A stretch of DNA of 64,000 nt. It comes from Candidatus Peregrinibacteria bacterium. Its GTDB lineage: Bacteria; Patescibacteriota; Gracilibacteria; Peribacterales; Peribacteraceae. A program made the position numbers and the translations under genes. The notes below the pieces were generated by a model. That model was not told the DNA's origin and made no database searches. It was given only the letters and a program-made list of their open reading frames with translations. This document shows positions 1 to 9,302 of the stretch, piece by piece; within the stretch, counting starts at the first letter, position 1, and every line of letters starts with the position of its first letter. The stretch spans positions 1-64,000 of the forward strand of contig JAUSFD010000029.1 of assembly GCA_030649955.1 (NCBI GenBank), written 5' to 3'.

Positions 1-2667
1 TCAGTGACGTTCACGGATGGGAAGACCTTCGAGACGAACGCTGTCGAGAATCGGTTCTGCACGTGTGGGGACAAGAGTGAGACGTGTGGGGAAAATTCCT
101 CGAGCTCCTCCTCATCGTCATCCTCGCTGGCCATCACCGACTTCAGGGTTGCCGCTGGCTGCGGCTGCTTCGAGAATACACACACTTGCGACTCCCATGC
201 GGTGAACCTGGGCCCCGATACCGCACCGGAGGCGGTCATGGAGATGGAATTCTCCCCCATCTCGGCCTACACCGCTGGGGGCATGCCATCGGTGATCAAG
301 TGGCGCGGGAAGAAGGGTGAGCAGGCCAAACTCGGCTATCCGAAGGTCCACACGGAGGGGAATCGCATCATCTGGGAAACGAATGGCATCGCGATGCCAA
401 AGAATGCAGACCTCGGAGCGTGGCCGAAGATCAATGCGAGGATCACAAGCAAGCGGATCATCAGTGTACGGGCGCCGCAATCCCTCGATCCGAACCCAGA
501 GAATAACGTCCTCGTCCAGGGGTACTCGAACGCCTGCGACAACAAGGTCGTCAGCCCAGAGGGCCCCACCTGCGCAGGAGAGCCGCTCCTCTACATCAAC
601 ACCGTGGGGAAGCCCCAAGGGTTCGGTACCCTCACCTTCCGCGATGAGCTGCATCCTTGTTTGGATCCGGCGACGATCACCCAACTCGAACCGGAGACCT
701 GCGAGGTTTCGGGGCAGACGATCACCTGTAGAGACCTCTCGACGAACCAAGAGCACCCAGCGGCGATGGTCTCCTTCCTCATCTGGCCGAAGGCGAGCTG
801 CCCCGTGGGGATGGTGATCGCGAATACCGGAACGGTGGAGTTCCAAGATGGTACGGGGTACACGACGAACACCGTCCTGAACCGGTTCTGCCCATGCGGG
901 GACAAGAGCGAGACGTGCGGGGAGGACCAGTCGTCTTCGTCGTCATCCAATTCCTCGAGCCGATCGAGGAGTGAGAGCTCCTCGAGTGCGTCCTCATCCT
1001 CGCCTGCCGGCTACTGCTGTACGGGGGGGCTGTGCGATCCGTGGGGGCAGTGCGAGGAACCGTACCCCACTCTCCAGAGCTGCCTCAAGGAGTGCGGGGG
1101 AGATTCCTCGAGTTCCTCGAGCTCCTCCTCATCCCAGCACACGGAGGGGTCCTCGTCGTCCGGCAGATCGGGGAGCACGAGTTCCAGTAGTAGTGGAGGG
1201 GATCTCCTCTGCGGTGACGGCAGAGTCGATGACGGGGAGGCGTGCGGCGAGCCGGGACTGGAATGCCGTGCGGGTGATGCGTGCAATCGAGGGACGTGCC
1301 TGTGTAGCAGTGGAGGAACCTGTGGCAACCGCATCCTCGAAGCGGGAGAGCAGTGCGGCGATGGGAACGTGAGCTGTCCCATGGGACAGACATGCAATCT
1401 GCAGACCTGCCAGTGCTCAGGGGGAGCGCTGTGCGGGGACGGGAAGATCGACCGTGGGGAGCAGTGCAACGAGGGAGGGCTCACGTGTCCGCTGGGGCAG
1501 CTCTGCGACCGGCGCAGCTGCCTGTGCTCCGGTGGCGGAGCGTGCGGCAACCGCTTGATTGAAACCGGTGAGCAATGCGGAGAACCAGGGCTCCAGTGTC
1601 CGCTCGGGCAGTTGTGCAGTGCGGTGAGTTGCCAGTGCCTAGGCGGAGGCTTCTGTGGGAACGGCAGAGCCGACTTCCGCGAGGAGTGCAACGAGCCTGG
1701 GTTACAGTGTCCGCTGGGTCAGCTGTGCAACAAGACCAACTGCCTGTGCTTAGGGGGAGGAGCCTGTGGGAACGGAGCGGTGGATGTGGGGGAGGAGTGC
1801 GGAGAGCCAGGGTTGCAGTGCGAGCTCGGTCAACTGTGTAATGGGACAACCTGCTTGTGCTTGGGGGGAGGAGCCTGCGGAGATGGCGTTGCGGATCCCG
1901 GAGAGGAGTGCCGCGACACGGGCTTCGCGTGCACAAAGGGGAAGACGTGCGATGCAGCGACCTGCCGATGCACTACGGTGACGAGTACACAGGAGAGAAC
2001 ACTGAGCTCCTCGTCCCTCTGTGGAGATGGGATCGTGAGTGGGAGGGAGGAGTGCGATGATCGGAATACGCGGGGAGAGGATGGATGCAGTGAGCAGTGC
2101 CTGCTCGAGAGTGGAACGTGCGGCGATGGGATCGTGCAGAGACTCTTGGGAGAGCAGTGCGAAGTGTCGCTCCACGACTCGGCACTCCCGTACGGGTGCA
2201 GTGCGGAGACGTGCAGGTTCGTGCTCAGGTTGTGTGGGGATGGGAGGCGGGATCCAGGGGAGGAGTGTGACGAGGGGACGAGGAACAGTGACTTGCCCAA
2301 CAGGACGTGTAGGAAGGACTGCAGTGTGCCACGGTGTGGGGATGGGGTGCTGGATGGCAATGAGCTCTGCGACGACGGGAACAGCAGGAACGGCGACGGG
2401 TGCGACAGATACTGTCGGGTGGAGAGACCATCGGCTTCTCTCGCCGCAGAAGTACGCGGAGTCATTGTGGATATTCCCCTTCTCTCGCAACTCCCCGACA
2501 CGCTCCGGTACGACCTAGGTGTGCCATCGCCCCTTGCATCCCTCACCGCCAGCATCCCCCAGAGCCACGCGCCCGTCGGCGACACCGGACCCGGCATCAT
2601 CGTCATTATGGCTGCCGGTGCAGCTGGAGGCGTCGCATGGGTACGGAAGCGCAGGAAGTCCCCCTAG
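1..2667 (+). CDS. Cysteine-rich, serine-linker surface protein with C-terminal anchor (5' end outside window)
   Basis: The frame is open from base 1, so the true start lies upstream. The first 30 residues (ending NRFCTCGDKSETCGE) recur at about residues 282-311, so the window opens at the end of one copy of a ~275-residue domain and a second full copy follows. Pure Ser runs act as linkers near residues 34-43, 313-340 and 370-395. Residues ~400-665 hold about seven ~38-residue Cys repeats (CG(D/N)G...GE(Q/E)C...G(Q)LC...CLC). Residues ~670-805 match the DUF4215/Myxococcus Cys-rich repeat pattern (CGDGI...GEECDD...GCS..C). The C-terminus has a TGPG motif, a ~20-residue hydrophobic segment and RKRRK, a tripartite tail like cell-surface sorting signals. 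It is probably an exported, disulfide-rich, wall- or membrane-anchored protein. Ligand and function are unknown. The next gene starts 68 nt downstream on the same strand. Confidence 0.85.
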   Translation, partial: SVTFTDGKTFETNAVENRFCTCGDKSETCGENSSSSSSSSSSLAITDFRVAAGCGCFENTHTCDSHAVNLGPDTAPEAVMEMEFSPISAYTAGGMPSVIKWRGKKGEQAKLGYPKVHTEGNRIIWETNGIAMPKNADLGAWPKINARITSKRIISVRAPQSLDPNPENNVLVQGYSNACDNKVVSPEGPTCAGEPLLYINTVGKPQGFGTLTFRDELHPCLDPATITQLEPETCEVSGQTITCRDLSTNQEHPAAMVSFLIWPKASCPVGMVIANTGTVEFQDGTGYTTNTVLNRFCPCGDKSETCGEDQSSSSSSNSSSRSRSESSSSASSSSPAGYCCTGGLCDPWGQCEEPYPTLQSCLKECGGDSSSSSSSSSSQHTEGSSSSGRSGSTSSSSSGGDLLCGDGRVDDGEACGEPGLECRAGDACNRGTCLCSSGGTCGNRILEAGEQCGDGNVSCPMGQTCNLQTCQCSGGALCGDGKIDRGEQCNEGGLTCPLGQLCDRRSCLCSGGGACGNRLIETGEQCGEPGLQCPLGQLCSAVSCQCLGGGFCGNGRADFREECNEPGLQCPLGQLCNKTNCLCLGGGACGNGAVDVGEECGEPGLQCELGQLCNGTTCLCLGGGACGDGVADPGEECRDTGFACTKGKTCDAATCRCTTVTSTQERTLSSSSLCGDGIVSGREECDDRNTRGEDGCSEQCLLESGTCGDGIVQRLLGEQCEVSLHDSALPYGCSAETCRFVLRLCGDGRRDPGEECDEGTRNSDLPNRTCRKDCSVPRCGDGVLDGNELCDDGNSRNGDGCDRYCRVERPSASLAAEVRGVIVDIPLLSQLPDTLRYDLGVPSPLASLTASIPQSHAPVGDTGPGIIVIMAAGAAGGVAWVRKRRKSP

Positions 2668-2735
2668 ATTGGTTTCCGTGAGAAACACGGGAACGTACAC
2701 TAGCGTGCCTCCTCGCACGCTATCCTATCCCTGCC

Positions 2736-5700
2736 ATGCATCGATTTTGGGAGAGCATCATTGCGCCAGCATTCGAAGCCCTCGAACCCAGGACGGTCGT
2801 GGAGATTGGTGCGGACCAGGCCAAGCACACGCGGAAGATCCTCCAGTACTGCAGAACGCACGGAGCGATGCTCCACTCCATCGATACTGTCCCGTCGTTC
2901 GACGTGGACACTCTCGAACGCGAGTTCCCGGGCATTCTCATGTTCCATCAGGCACGGAGTCTTGAGGTACTGCCGAGCATCCTCCAGCCGGATGCCGTGC
3001 TCATCGACGGTGATCACAACTGGTACACGGTCTACCACGAACTCCTGCTCATCGACGCTGCTGCACAGCGTTCGGGGATCTTTCCCCTCGTCTTCATCCA
3101 CGATGTCGAGTGGCCGTACGCGCGCCGCGATCTCTACTACGATCCCGAGACGATTCCGGAGCCGTACCGCCAGCCATTCGCAAAGCGCGGCATCGATCCG
3201 AAGACGGATACGCTTGTGGAAGAGGGCGGACTCAATGCACACCTCGCGCACGCGCGCTCTGCAGGCGGTGAGAGGAATGGCGTGCGCACCGCCATCGAGG
3301 ATTTCCTCGCACGCACGGGATGGACGCTGCAATTCTCCACAGTACCCGGCACACATGGGCTGGGGATTATTGCGGAGAAGGTGTTTCTCGATCGTCATCC
3401 TGCGCTCCAGATATTCCTCCGGAGCCTGCGCATCAGCGCAGCAATGGAGGCGAGGATTGGCGCTCTCGAGCAGGAACGTATCCACCAGATGATTGGAAAC
3501 CAGGGACTGCAGAGGAAATCCGCGCAGTGGTGGGATGAGGTGAAGGCGAACAACGCTCTCCAGGAGATTCACATCCGATCGTTCCATGAGGATATTGGCA
3601 AGGCACAGCGCTCTCTTCACGAGAGCGAAGAGAGGAGGGGCGAACTGGAGAGTGCATTGCATATGAGTGAAGGAGCTCGCAGTGCACTCATCACTGCGCT
3701 CGGTGCAGAGAAGCAGGAGAATGCACACCTCCGTCAGGCGCTAGACGGAGTACATGCACACATCGAACGAGTACTGCAGTCCCGCAGCTGGCGGGTGACG
3801 AAGCCCTTGCGCAAATCGGAGGCAGTAGTGCGTTCCCTCCTTACACATGCACGCGCACTGCGTGGGGAAATTACCCAACGATTCACGCGCGATAACACTG
3901 TGCAATCGGGAAGCCTCTTCTTCGGTCTCAACGCTCCCCTGCCGAGTACGCTCTCGGTTGGGAAGGGCAATGCTCTCCTCCTCATCGGGTGGTGTTACCA
4001 CACAACGGAGCGGATTCGCTCGCTCGCCATTCGTACGAACGGCGAGCTCCTTCACGTCCCTCGCACCGGTATCGCCCGACCAGACATCGAAGTCCAAGAG
4101 CGCTGGATCCGCGACCCGCGCGGGCACAGTTTGAAGAGTGGATTCTGGTGCACGGTCCCCCTGCTCCCCTCCGATGGGACCACGGCAACGCTCACCATCA
4201 GTGCAACACTCGAGAGCGGGAGAACTATTGAGGAGGAGCTGGGCACGGTAGAGCTGCGAGAAGATGCGGTCGAGACCGTGATCGACCGACGGAAGCGCAA
4301 GGTCTGCATTTGCATGACGACGTTCAATCCGAATATTGCCCTCCTGAAGAGGCAAATCCTCTCCCTCAAGCAGCAGACATACCGCGAGTGGATTTGCATC
4401 ATCCAAGACGACCATTCTGATGCTCCCCACTACGAGGAAATCCGTAGGCTCGTGAGTGCAGACCAGCGCTTTCACCTCTTCCGCAACGACGTGAACCTCG
4501 GCTTCTACAGGAATTTCGAGCGCTGCCTCCAGCGCATCCCCCGGACTACGGAGTACATCGCACTGTGCGACCAGGATGACGAGTGGTACCCGCAGAAACT
4601 GAGCAAGTGCCTGAAGACGTTCGATCAGGGGACGACCCTCGTCTACAGCGATATGCGCATCGTCGATGAAGAGGGGCATCCTGTACGGGAGAGTTTCTGG
4701 AGTGATCGAATCACGAATAACTTCACGGATTTCGCAGCACTCTTCTTCCTCAATACCGTCACGGGTGCAGCCTCGATGTTCCGGCGGGCCCTCCTGGAGA
4801 AGGTCCTCCCTTTCCCCCACGGAACCGGCAACTACTACCATGACTGGTGGATCGCGAAGAACGCACTGCTCTTGGGAGAGATCCGCTACATCCCGGAGCC
4901 ACTGTACCAGTACGTCCAGCACCGCGAGAACGCCATTGGCTACGATCGAACGAAGCGCTGGAGCGTTGTGCTCTTCATCCGGAGGACGCAGGAGTTCTTC
5001 GCACACCATCGCTGGTCGTACTTCGCAATCCTCCTGCGGTACGCGCTCCTTGCAGAGATTCTGCGTTTGCGTCATGCAAGCACCGAATTGCCTACTGATC
5101 GCCGGTCGCTCCTCGAACGCTTGGCGCAGGGCTCATTCAGTATTCCCTGGTGGCAGTCAGTGCGCGCGACACTCGGACAGAAGCGGACGGGTGGAGCACA
5201 GTGGAGGTTCCCGCTCGCACTCATCTCCGTTCGCCTCTACAACGCGGTGTTCGCACTGCGGAGGATTCCCTTGCTCCGCGCGTTCGCGCCACCTGTGCCA
5301 CTTCTCCCATCGGGGAGGCAGTTCACTGCAGTAGATCAGGAGTACGTAGCAGCACTCCAGCACCACACCCTCACACCAGCGAAACTCGAGGAGAGCCAGA
5401 GGAGAGCAGCCTCGCTCGCGAAGACTCCGCTCATCTCCGTCGTCGTACCGCTCTACGCATCGGATGTGAAGCTACTACGAGAGGCGCTCGATTCCGTGAC
5501 GAAGCAGACGTACCCGCACTGGGAACTCCTCCTCTCGTGTGACGGCCCGATGGCGCCGAGCATCGACGCTCTCTGCCGCGAATACGCGAGTTACTACCCT
5601 GACCGTGTACACCTTGTCGATGCCCCCGCACAGGAGGGGATCAGCGCAGCGACGAACCGAGGAGTTGCTGCGGCAGTGGGGGAATTTGTCACCCTCCTGG

Positions 5701-8700
5701 ATCACGATGACCTGCTTGAGCACGATGCACTCGAGCAGGTCGCATCTGCGATCAGTCGGTCGCAGAAGCCCCTCGACTTCGTCTATACCGACTCCGACAA
5801 GATGGACACTGTTGGACGAAGATTTGACCCGGAGTTCAAGCCAGACTGGAGCCCAGAACTCCTCCTCTCGTACTGCTACGTTGGACACCTCAAGGTCTTC
5901 CGGCGCTCATTGTTCCTGGACCTCGGCGGATTCCGCACCCCGTTCGACGGCGCGCAGGATTACGATTTCGTCCTACGACTCGCGGAAGCGACTGATGCGA
6001 TCGCACACGTCCCTGGAATCCTCTACCACTGGCGCAGTGTGCCAGGATCTCTCGCCGCTGCAGCAGGTGCAAAGCCCGAGAGTATCGAACGCGGTCGGCT
6101 TGCTGTGGATGAGGCACTACGTCGGCGTGGCATTCAAGGACGTGCCGTCCTCCCCATCTTTGCGGAGCGCTCGAAAATCGGAGTCTATGCGATGCAGTTC
6201 GACCCGGGAGCCTATCGTCAGAAGGTGACGATCATCATTCCCACGAAAGACCGTTTGGACCTCCTCAAGCGCTGCATCGAGAGCCTGCGCAAGTTCACCT
6301 CCTACCCCCACTGGGATATCCTCGTCGCGAACAACGGTGACCCGCACGGAGAATCGATCGCGTACCTCAAGCGCGAGGAGATCGCGTGGATCGATGTGCC
6401 CACGGAGGGCTTCAACTTCTCGCGCATCTGCAACGAGGCTGCCAAACATACAACCTCTCCGCTCATCCTCTTCCTGAACAACGACACCGAAGCAACCCAC
6501 TCCGAATGGCTCCTCAACATGGTGGGCACGCTCTCTCTGCACGAGAATATTGGCGTAGTAGGCGCGAAGCTCCTCTTCTCTGATCGGCGCGTACAGCACT
6601 GCGGCGTCCTGCTGGGACTCAATGGCTTCATCGCAGGGCACGCGAATAAACTCCTGCCAGGCAATGCGCTCGGATACCTGTACAGCAACGCCGTTCCCCG
6701 CAACTACTCCGCTGTCACGGGTGCGTGCATGCTTACGAAGCGGGAGCTCTTCCTGCGCGCAGGGGGATTCGATGAGCAGCATCTGCGCGTCGCCTACAAC
6801 GACGTCGACTACTGCTTGCGACTCTCGACGATGGGCTACCGGAGCGTCTGTACGCCGAACGCCACCCTCTTGCACCACGAGGGAGCCAGCCGCGATGGCA
6901 TGGATCACGATGCGGAAGTGCAGCACTTCAAAACAAAATGGGCATCCCTCATCCTCAATGACCCGTACTACAATCCGCACCTCTCGCTCCGGGATGGGCA
7001 GTTCCACATTCGCAGCCATCCCAAGGGCAAGCGCGTCCTCCTGGTCTCTCATAACCTGAATCTCGAAGGGGCATCCCTCTCCCTTGTGCAGATCGCGAGG
7101 GGACTCACGCGGCGCGGATTCTCCGTGGAGGTCCTCTCGCCGCAGGATGGACCACTGCGCTCCATACTGGAACGGGAGAGTATTGCCGTCTCCGTCGAGG
7201 ACTACTGGACACCCGGGTGGTCGTTCCACCGCCGCGATGCGTTCGATCTCCTCTTCGCGAATACTCTCCTCGCTTTCCCGTTCCTCGAGAAACTTGGAGC
7301 ACTGAAGCCTCCCACAATCTGGTGTATCCGGGAGAGTGAGCGGGGAAAGTACTTCGCAGCTCATCCCATTCCTCGATCCCTTTTCACTCTTGTGGATCGC
7401 GTCCTCTTCGTATCGGACAGCACCCGTGCTGCATATGCGGACCTCGATCGGGGGCACTTCTGCACGATCGAGAACGGCGTAGATCTGGCGGAAATCGACG
7501 ATCATCGTCGAGAAGACGTGCGGCAGCGCAAGCGCGAAGAGTTGGGTATCCAGAAAGAGGAGGTTGTCATCACCACCGTAGGGACTGTCTGCGCCCGAAA
7601 GGCACAGAAGGAATTTGTGGAAGCAGCTACGCATCTGCAGAATGTTCCTGGCTTCCCGAAACTCCGTTTCCTCATCGTCGGTTCAGAGGGCAAGTCCGCA
7701 TACGAACGTGATGTGTGCGCGATGATCGAAGCTTCTGGGTTCACAGAGCAGATCACACTCATTGAGAAAACAACGGGAGTCTTCGATTACTACGCAGCGA
7801 GCGATATCTTCGTCTGCAATTCCTACGTGGAATCCTTCCCACGGGTCACGTTAGAGGCTATGGCATTCGGCCTGCCCATCGTAGGAACCAACGTGTTCGG
7901 GATTCCGGAGCAGGTGAGGCACGGTCTGGAAGGACTGCTCGTTCCCCCCGGAGATGTTCCTGCACTGAGAGACTCCCTCGCTTCCCTCATCTACGATCGG
8001 AAAAGAGTGAAGAAGTTCGGGGAGAATGCACGCAGGAGGGTGGAGGAACGATTCACGGAGGACGTGATGATCGAGAAGTACGTCTCTCTCTTCCAAGACA
8101 TTTGTGGAAACTCCGAAGAGAGAAAGGACATGCTGACGAAACGAGAGAATGCTGAAAAGAGCCTGCCTGCACCTCCTCCTGTAGAGGAGAGAGTGCTCCC
8201 AGCACTCCCCCACCGGAAGAATATTCTGCTCGTCTCGCACAACCTCAATTGGGAGGGGGCATCCCTGCAGCTCTACCGCCTCGCCAGAGGACTCAAAAAA
8301 CAGGGCCATCAGCTTGAGGTTCTCAGTCCTCTCCCCGGCCCCCTCGAACAGTTGTACAGAGAGGAAGGCATCCCCACTCATCGGGAAGACTACTGGAAAG
8401 AGGGCTGGTCCTTCCCGCGCTTGCACCAGTTCGATCTCGTTATTGTGAACACGCTCACCGCTTTCGCATTCCACCAGAAGAAAGGGCCTCGTAAACCCCC
8501 GACTATTTGGTGGATCCACGAGAGTGATTTGGAATCGCAAAACCGAGACCACGAAGTCCCCAGCATCTACTTCTCCTTTGTAGATACTGTGCTCTTCTCT
8601 GCAGAGAGCACTCGAAAGGTGTACGCAGACTTCGATCGGGGTCACTTCGCGACGATCCACTACGGCATCGACGTGGCAGAGATCGACGCGTACTGCGCGT

Positions 8701-9302
8701 TGCGTTCGCGCGCGGAGGTCCGTCGCATGCTCGGGATAGCAGAAGAGGAGATCGTCGTGAGCATCGTAGGGACGCTCTGCGCACGCAAGGGGCAGCGGGA
8801 ATTCGTGGAGGCAGCGGCGGCCCTCGCTCGGACTCCGGGCCTTCCCCCGCTCACGTTCCTCATCGTTGGAGCAGAGGGAAGCGGTGCCTACGAGCAGAGC
8901 GTCCGGACCCTTGTCGAGGATCGGCAACTCACGGACCGCGTTCGCTTCATCGAGAAAACACAGGACGTGTACCGCTACTACAGAGCTACGGATATCTTCG
9001 TCTGCAATTCGAGTATCGAATCCTTTCCCCGCGTCACACTCGAGGCGATGGCCTTTGGCCTCCCGATCGTCGCCACAAACGTCTTCGGCATCCCGGAGCA
9101 GATCAGCACAGGGGAGGAGGGATTGCTGATTCCACCAAATGACATCGCCGCACTGACGAGCGCCCTCGTGCGCCTCATCCGCAATCCCGCGGAAGCGCAG
9201 CAGCTGGGGGAGAACGCACGGAAGCGAGTGGAGCGCGATTTCCAGGAGGAAACGATGGTCGAACGCTACGATGAGCTCCTGCAAACTCTATGTGCGGCAT
9301 AG
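2736..9302 (+). CDS. Giant multidomain glycosyltransferase: methyltransferase + 3 GT2 + 2 GT4 domains
   Basis: This 2188-residue protein is a chain of separate enzyme modules. Residues ~1-200 resemble a small SAM-dependent methyltransferase (VVEIGADQAKHTRKIL; DAVLIDGDHNW). Residues ~240-360 are predicted coiled coil. Three GT-A/GT2 domains start near 521 (CMTTFNPN; DQDDEW), 896 (VVVPLYAS; DHDD) and 1162 (IIIPTKDR; LNNDTEA). Two GT-B/GT4 domains start near 1431 and 1827 (LVSHNLN.EGASL); both end with the E-x7-E region ESFPRVTLEAMAFGLPIV and look like a recent tandem duplication. It probably assembles several sugar linkages of a surface glycan in the cytoplasm. The ATG at 2736 begins the methyltransferase fold. 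The last 13 nt overlap the AsnB-like gene, implying translational coupling. Sugar donors and acceptors cannot be told from sequence. Confidence 0.93.
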   Translation: MHRFWESIIAPAFEALEPRTVVEIGADQAKHTRKILQYCRTHGAMLHSIDTVPSFDVDTLEREFPGILMFHQARSLEVLPSILQPDAVLIDGDHNWYTVYHELLLIDAAAQRSGIFPLVFIHDVEWPYARRDLYYDPETIPEPYRQPFAKRGIDPKTDTLVEEGGLNAHLAHARSAGGERNGVRTAIEDFLARTGWTLQFSTVPGTHGLGIIAEKVFLDRHPALQIFLRSLRISAAMEARIGALEQERIHQMIGNQGLQRKSAQWWDEVKANNALQEIHIRSFHEDIGKAQRSLHESEERRGELESALHMSEGARSALITALGAEKQENAHLRQALDGVHAHIERVLQSRSWRVTKPLRKSEAVVRSLLTHARALRGEITQRFTRDNTVQSGSLFFGLNAPLPSTLSVGKGNALLLIGWCYHTTERIRSLAIRTNGELLHVPRTGIARPDIEVQERWIRDPRGHSLKSGFWCTVPLLPSDGTTATLTISATLESGRTIEEELGTVELREDAVETVIDRRKRKVCICMTTFNPNIALLKRQILSLKQQTYREWICIIQDDHSDAPHYEEIRRLVSADQRFHLFRNDVNLGFYRNFERCLQRIPRTTEYIALCDQDDEWYPQKLSKCLKTFDQGTTLVYSDMRIVDEEGHPVRESFWSDRITNNFTDFAALFFLNTVTGAASMFRRALLEKVLPFPHGTGNYYHDWWIAKNALLLGEIRYIPEPLYQYVQHRENAIGYDRTKRWSVVLFIRRTQEFFAHHRWSYFAILLRYALLAEILRLRHASTELPTDRRSLLERLAQGSFSIPWWQSVRATLGQKRTGGAQWRFPLALISVRLYNAVFALRRIPLLRAFAPPVPLLPSGRQFTAVDQEYVAALQHHTLTPAKLEESQRRAASLAKTPLISVVVPLYASDVKLLREALDSVTKQTYPHWELLLSCDGPMAPSIDALCREYASYYPDRVHLVDAPAQEGISAATNRGVAAAVGEFVTLLDHDDLLEHDALEQVASAISRSQKPLDFVYTDSDKMDTVGRRFDPEFKPDWSPELLLSYCYVGHLKVFRRSLFLDLGGFRTPFDGAQDYDFVLRLAEATDAIAHVPGILYHWRSVPGSLAAAAGAKPESIERGRLAVDEALRRRGIQGRAVLPIFAERSKIGVYAMQFDPGAYRQKVTIIIPTKDRLDLLKRCIESLRKFTSYPHWDILVANNGDPHGESIAYLKREEIAWIDVPTEGFNFSRICNEAAKHTTSPLILFLNNDTEATHSEWLLNMVGTLSLHENIGVVGAKLLFSDRRVQHCGVLLGLNGFIAGHANKLLPGNALGYLYSNAVPRNYSAVTGACMLTKRELFLRAGGFDEQHLRVAYNDVDYCLRLSTMGYRSVCTPNATLLHHEGASRDGMDHDAEVQHFKTKWASLILNDPYYNPHLSLRDGQFHIRSHPKGKRVLLVSHNLNLEGASLSLVQIARGLTRRGFSVEVLSPQDGPLRSILERESIAVSVEDYWTPGWSFHRRDAFDLLFANTLLAFPFLEKLGALKPPTIWCIRESERGKYFAAHPIPRSLFTLVDRVLFVSDSTRAAYADLDRGHFCTIENGVDLAEIDDHRREDVRQRKREELGIQKEEVVITTVGTVCARKAQKEFVEAATHLQNVPGFPKLRFLIVGSEGKSAYERDVCAMIEASGFTEQITLIEKTTGVFDYYAASDIFVCNSYVESFPRVTLEAMAFGLPIVGTNVFGIPEQVRHGLEGLLVPPGDVPALRDSLASLIYDRKRVKKFGENARRRVEERFTEDVMIEKYVSLFQDICGNSEERKDMLTKRENAEKSLPAPPPVEERVLPALPHRKNILLVSHNLNWEGASLQLYRLARGLKKQGHQLEVLSPLPGPLEQLYREEGIPTHREDYWKEGWSFPRLHQFDLVIVNTLTAFAFHQKKGPRKPPTIWWIHESDLESQNRDHEVPSIYFSFVDTVLFSAESTRKVYADFDRGHFATIHYGIDVAEIDAYCALRSRAEVRRMLGIAEEEIVVSIVGTLCARKGQREFVEAAAALARTPGLPPLTFLIVGAEGSGAYEQSVRTLVEDRQLTDRVRFIEKTQDVYRYYRATDIFVCNSSIESFPRVTLEAMAFGLPIVATNVFGIPEQISTGEEGLLIPPNDIAALTSALVRLIRNPAEAQQLGENARKRVERDFQEETMVERYDELLQTLCAA

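Noticed and set aside
3741-5075. 444-codon open frame antisense to the giant glycosyltransferase
   Set aside because: It lies wholly opposite a clear multidomain gene and has no recognisable motifs.
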